DNA of 64,000 nt from Flavobacterium sp. I-STPP5a (GTDB lineage: Bacteria; Bacteroidota; Bacteroidia; Flavobacteriales; Flavobacteriaceae), in NCBI RefSeq assembly GCF_009764685.1, contig NZ_VHLM01000019.1:124001-188000 (forward strand). The letters run 5' to 3'. Positions 60,401-64,000 of the stretch are shown here, one piece after another (the stretch's first letter is position 1; every line of letters starts with the position of its first letter). Made by a program: the position numbers and the translations under genes. Below the pieces are notes generated by a model that did no database searches, was not told the DNA's origin, and saw only the letters and a list, made by a program, of their open reading frames with translations.

Positions 60401-60785
60401 CTCTAGTTGAACTTTATTGAATACACTCCTCTAAAAATATTGCGCTCTGTTATTTGACAAAGATAATTTATTGCTACCTAAAAGCTTAAACCTAAATTTT
60501 TATTTGAAGTAACCAAAAAAAAGCACAATGATGATGATCCCTTTGGCTCTTTTTTACAAATAAACGCATGCTTGCTTTACTAAATTGTTATTTGTTAAAA
60601 TAAATGTTAATACAAGCGTAACTTTTTCAACCTACCTATTGTTTCCCATTGTAAGACTTACAAGTAACCACTTAAAGTTTAAACTATGTTTTTGCAAAAT
60701 AGGGATGTAATTAGAAAATACTTCGATCCAATGCTTTTGTTTCATTTTAGGGTAAAATTTTTGAAATCCATAAATACATTTTACA

Positions 60786-61370
60786 ATGTTTACTAATTTT
60801 TCTGATGAAGAGCTTGTAGTTATGCTACAAGAGGGACGTACAAAAGCTTTTGATGAGTTATATATTCGATATAGAGATTTGTTAGTGAACTATGTTTATA
60901 GGCGTGTTAAATCAGTTTCTATTGCCGAAGAAATTGTACAAGAGGTATTTATTACTATTTGGGAGCGCAGAAAAGTATTAGTTATTCAAAAGAAATTTGC
61001 TTCTTACATGTATACCTCAGTGCGATACGCAACCTTAGATTATTTTAAATCTAATACTATAAAAGATGACTTTATTGATGAAGTAGTTAATTCATATGAG
61101 GAATCTCCGAAAACAAATTCTATTGAAGAATATATTTTTTTTGAAGAATTACAAGAAGCTTTAAATAATGCAACACTGCTCTTGCCTACTAAGGCACAGG
61201 AGGTATTTGTGTTAAGTCGATATAAAAATTATACCAATAAAGAGATATCTGAGGAGTTGAAAATTTCTATAGAAACTGTGAAATACCATATTAATTATGC
61301 TTTGAAATTAATGCGAACAAATTTGAAGGAATTTTACTTTCTTATTGCTCTGCTTTTTTTTCGATGCTAA
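60786..61370 (+). CDS. ECF RNA polymerase sigma factor (FecI-like)
   Basis: 194 residues. Region 2 is FDELYIRYRDLLVNYVYRRV...EEIVQEVFITIWERR, and region 4 is LPTKAQEVFVLSRYKNYTNKEISEELKISIETVKYHINYAL. The FecI-like group in Bacteroidota is controlled by a FecR anti-sigma protein and a TonB-dependent receptor; both genes follow here in order. It probably transcribes the receptor gene in response to its ligand. Confidence 0.93.
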   Translation: MFTNFSDEELVVMLQEGRTKAFDELYIRYRDLLVNYVYRRVKSVSIAEEIVQEVFITIWERRKVLVIQKKFASYMYTSVRYATLDYFKSNTIKDDFIDEVVNSYEESPKTNSIEEYIFFEELQEALNNATLLLPTKAQEVFVLSRYKNYTNKEISEELKISIETVKYHINYALKLMRTNLKEFYFLIALLFFRC

Positions 61371-61541
61371 TTTTTAACTACATCAAAAAGTTTCTTGTAA
61401 ACGTAGAAATGGAGTTAAAATTAAATTTTGGTAAGTAACAGCATGCAGCTCTTTATTTAAGACTTAACATAAAGTTAATATTTCTCTACCAACTCAAAAG
61501 TATAATTCATAGACATCATTATAGACATAAGTTTTTTTTAA

Positions 61542-62486
61542 ATGACAGATAATTTACATAAAGCAGTAAAAACATTTTTAGAAGGTAATTTTTCTGAAGA
61601 AGGAGAAAAAATTTTGAATTCTTGGTTTCAAAACTCAAATTCTAATGATCAAAATGACCTTGTAATAACCTCTCCAACAGATTTACAAAAGGAGATTAAA
61701 TTTATTAAAAGACGAAAAAATAATTATTTATTTTCTATCAACACAATCCAATTACAAATAGCAGCAACATTGTTAGTCTTCCTATCTATTGGTACTTGGT
61801 GGATAAGTACAAATCAATCGAATGCTTTTTTGTCTTCTTTTTTTTGTAAAAAAACTGAAACAAGATTTGGTCAAAAAGAAATAGTAACCCTAAGTGATGG
61901 ATCAGTAATCCACTTGAATTCAGGAAGTGTTTTGAAATATCCAAAAAACTTTAGTGGAGCAACTCGAGAAGTATATCTAGAGGGTGAAGCTTTTTTTGAA
62001 GTTGCCAAAGATAAAAAACATCCTTTTATTATTCATACTTCAAAAATGGATACCAAAGTTGTAGGTACCAGTTTTAATATTCGTGCGTATCCAAATCATA
62101 GAATACAAGAAGTTTCGGTTTTGACAGGAAAAGTTTCAGTCAGTTCAATTGATAATAATAAAAAAATAGCGCTTTTGCCAGGGCAAAAAATAACGGTATC
62201 CAATCAAGATAATACACTAAAAACGCATAACGATATTAATAAAATAGCCATTGGGGCATGGCGAAATAATATCTTGGTTTTTGAAGATACTCCTATAAAT
62301 GAATTAATAGAAAATATCGAAATCAACTATGGGATTGAAGTTGAGTTCAATAACAATTCATCAAAAAACATTCAAATAAGTGCTCGTTTTGTTGCATTAG
62401 ACCCTGACCAAATTATAAATATTCTTTCCAAAACCATTAACGGTTCCTTTACTAAAGAACAAAATAGATATGTAATCAAATTGTAA
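61542..62486 (+). CDS. FecR-family anti-sigma factor
   Basis: 314 residues. A cytoplasmic N-terminal part of about 70 residues that binds sigma, one membrane helix (about 73-92, ATLLVFLSIGTWWIS), then the periplasmic FecR domain (TLSDGSVIHLNSGSVLKYP, YLEGEAFFEVAKDKKHPFIIHT) and a C-terminal DUF4974 domain (VFEDTPINELIENIEINYGIEVEF). It relays the receptor signal to the sigma factor. The receptor gene begins 76 bases later. Confidence 0.94.
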   Translation: MTDNLHKAVKTFLEGNFSEEGEKILNSWFQNSNSNDQNDLVITSPTDLQKEIKFIKRRKNNYLFSINTIQLQIAATLLVFLSIGTWWISTNQSNAFLSSFFCKKTETRFGQKEIVTLSDGSVIHLNSGSVLKYPKNFSGATREVYLEGEAFFEVAKDKKHPFIIHTSKMDTKVVGTSFNIRAYPNHRIQEVSVLTGKVSVSSIDNNKKIALLPGQKITVSNQDNTLKTHNDINKIAIGAWRNNILVFEDTPINELIENIEINYGIEVEFNNNSSKNIQISARFVALDPDQIINILSKTINGSFTKEQNRYVIKL

Positions 62487-62562
62487 GTCAAAGCGAAATA
62501 TTATAGAATCGAAGTACCATAAAAACACACTTTAAATTGAAATTAAAAAACCAGTAAAAATC

Positions 62563-64000
62563 ATGAATTTAAAAAGAAAGTTCTATTCGAAATGGAATGA
62601 ATTAAAAAGGAATTGTATCGCACAATCCATGTTAGTTTTAATAGTAGCGCTGTGGAGTACCACTGTTTATTCTTCATCTTCTAAAGACTTTAGCCCTTCA
62701 AAACTAACCATGAAGGTAGAAAACGAGTCATTAAATTTAGTATTTAAAAAAATAGAGAAGCAACTTGATGTTCATTTTTTCTATGAAACTTCACAAGTAA
62801 ATAGTTTGCAAAAAATAAGTTTTGTGGCTAATAATGAAAGTTTACCCAACATATTAGATAAGATCTGTACGCCATTAAACTTGAAATTTGAAATTATAGA
62901 TAAAAACATAATTGTAACAAAAGCTTCTGTTCAAAAAAAAGGAACTAAAAATAACTTAACAATTTCTGGAAAAGTAGTAAGTAAAGAAGACGGTCTGCCT
63001 ATTCCTGGAGTAATAGTTAAACTAAAAGGAACTAATCTTGCTACTACCACTAGTTTTGATGGTAGTTTCACAATTGCAACTAGTAATGATAATGGAGTGT
63101 TAATTTTTAACTATTTAGGATACATTACTCAAGAAATTGAAATTAATTCCTCTGTTGCTAACTTGAATGTGATATTAATTCAAGATGCAAAACAATTACA
63201 AGAAGTGGTTGTAATGGGTTATGGTAGTGTCAAAAAATCACAAGTTGTTGGGGCTGTCTCTTCTGTTTCTTTAAAAGAAATATCCAGTAGAACTTACAAT
63301 TCTACTGCAGAACTTTTGCAAGGTACAGCTGCTGGTGTAACGGTAATAAATAATGGTGGAGATCCTACTGCACCACCTACCATAAATATTAGAGGTATTG
63401 GTTCGCTCAATGCTGAGAGTCCTCTTCTAATTTTAGATGGAATTATTTACAGCGGATCAATAAACACTATTAACCCTAATGATATTGAGTCTATTAGTGT
63501 TTTAAAAGATGCAGCGTCTGCTGCAATTTATGGAGCTCGTGCCTCTGGAGGTGTTATATTGATTACTACCAAAAAGGGAAATGCTGAACGATTGAATATT
63601 AATGTGAATTTTCAATCGGGTATCCAAAGTGTAGCTAAAAAACTAGTTGCTTTGAATGCTGCAGAATATTCAGACGCAATGAATACAGCTACAGACAACG
63701 CTGGATTGCCGAGAATACCTGCATTTAACATTGCAAATGAACCTTCAGCTCGTACCACTAATACAGTATGGATGGATGAAATTTTTCGGGTAGGACAAGT
63801 TAGTGATTTGACTGCTTCAATTGATGGTGGGTCTGAAAAAATGAATTTTTTTGTATCAGGTGGTTATCGAAAAAATGAAGGAATCTTATTAAATACTTTC
63901 TCTGAAAGATATACAGCAAGGATAAACGCCGCATTTAAAATCACTCCAAAAGTGACCATTGGAGAAAATTTTAATTATTCACTAACCAATGGACAATCAG
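62563..64000 (+). CDS. SusC/RagA-family TonB-dependent receptor with STN domain (cut by window edge)
   Basis: The frame opens with ATG at 62563 and runs through the window end; 479 residues are visible. Signal region about 15-40 (AQSMLVLIVALWSTTVYS). An STN signalling domain at about 48-125 (LVFKKIEKQLDVHFFYETSQ) is followed by a carboxypeptidase-like beta domain (135-215, GLPIPGVIVKLKGTN), the TonB-box-like EVVVMGYG and the plug (VLKDAASAAIYGARASGGVI). The STN domain is what contacts FecR in trans-envelope regulation. The imported compound, usually a glycan or peptide in SusC types, cannot be told. Confidence 0.93.
   Translation, partial: MNLKRKFYSKWNELKRNCIAQSMLVLIVALWSTTVYSSSSKDFSPSKLTMKVENESLNLVFKKIEKQLDVHFFYETSQVNSLQKISFVANNESLPNILDKICTPLNLKFEIIDKNIIVTKASVQKKGTKNNLTISGKVVSKEDGLPIPGVIVKLKGTNLATTTSFDGSFTIATSNDNGVLIFNYLGYITQEIEINSSVANLNVILIQDAKQLQEVVVMGYGSVKKSQVVGAVSSVSLKEISSRTYNSTAELLQGTAAGVTVINNGGDPTAPPTINIRGIGSLNAESPLLILDGIIYSGSINTINPNDIESISVLKDAASAAIYGARASGGVILITTKKGNAERLNINVNFQSGIQSVAKKLVALNAAEYSDAMNTATDNAGLPRIPAFNIANEPSARTTNTVWMDEIFRVGQVSDLTASIDGGSEKMNFFVSGGYRKNEGILLNTFSERYTARINAAFKITPKVTIGENFNYSLTNGQS

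Larger units (their letters stand above)
59814..60785. other. Noncoding stretch with decayed IS remnants
   Basis: After the leader of cassette copy 3 there is no intact gene for nearly 1 kb. Two decayed minus-strand transposase pieces are described separately. From about 60400 to 60785 I see only AT-rich sequence; it includes the presumed promoter of the ECF sigma gene, without a clear -7 box. Confidence 0.5.

Overview
The window is a chromosomal segment of a Flavobacterium-like member of the Bacteroidota. It is AT-rich, carries the complete gliding/type IX secretion cluster gldKLMN, uses the Bacteroidota -7 promoter element TAnnTTTG in front of several genes, and has a SusC-type receptor plus families such as GSCFA and DUF4230 that are typical of the group. 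The genus assignment is an inference from gene content; no rRNA gene is present.

Layout. 0-4 kb (minus): cut N-terminus of a conserved protein, lptE, a sigma-54 activator, a GxxExxY gene between inverted repeats, and miaB. 4.4-13 kb (plus): topA, a degenerate ureohydrolase, gldK-gldL-gldM-gldN. 13-20 kb: FAD oxidoreductase, DUF983 protein, ABC-F ATPase, divergent App1-type phosphatase and diacylglycerol-kinase-like genes, a GNAT-like protein, pterin dehydratase. 20-24 kb: LRR protein and a hydrolase / ECF sigma / membrane protein operon. 21.3-27 kb is repeat-rich accessory DNA: several dispersed repeat families, a toxin remnant with its immunity gene, GIY-YIG genes, and a degenerating array of initiator tRNA copies of which two are intact. 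27-38 kb: era, DUF2975/XRE pair, der, an orphan protein, DUF2490, Rrf2 regulator, a lemA-TPM-TPM operon, MerR and M23 peptidase genes. 38-52 kb: alaS, ABC exporter, GSCFA and DUF4230 proteins, aromatic amino acid hydroxylase (its cofactor-recycling partner is the pterin dehydratase at 19.8 kb), phytase-like protein, truncated hemoglobin, and an ACT-protein/ilvA operon behind two tandem leader-peptide attenuators.

53-60 kb looks like one accessory locus: an unknown protein, a TPR sensor kinase and a LytTR response regulator, followed by an HBL/ClyA-like alpha-helical pore-forming protein and a second unknown protein. Three copies of a 183-bp cassette (terminator, three direct repeats at 22/21-bp spacing, palindrome) lie around these genes; two precede toxin-like genes and the third faces a locus that has decayed and holds IS remnants. 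60.8-64 kb: ECF sigma, FecR anti-sigma and a cut SusC/RagA receptor, a trans-envelope signalling set.

The most promising observations are the LytTR/toxin locus with its repeated promoter cassette, the tandem ilv attenuators, and the tRNA-fMet array in which segments of the tRNA are replaced by one GC-rich palindrome and GIY-YIG genes abut tRNA-like sequence.
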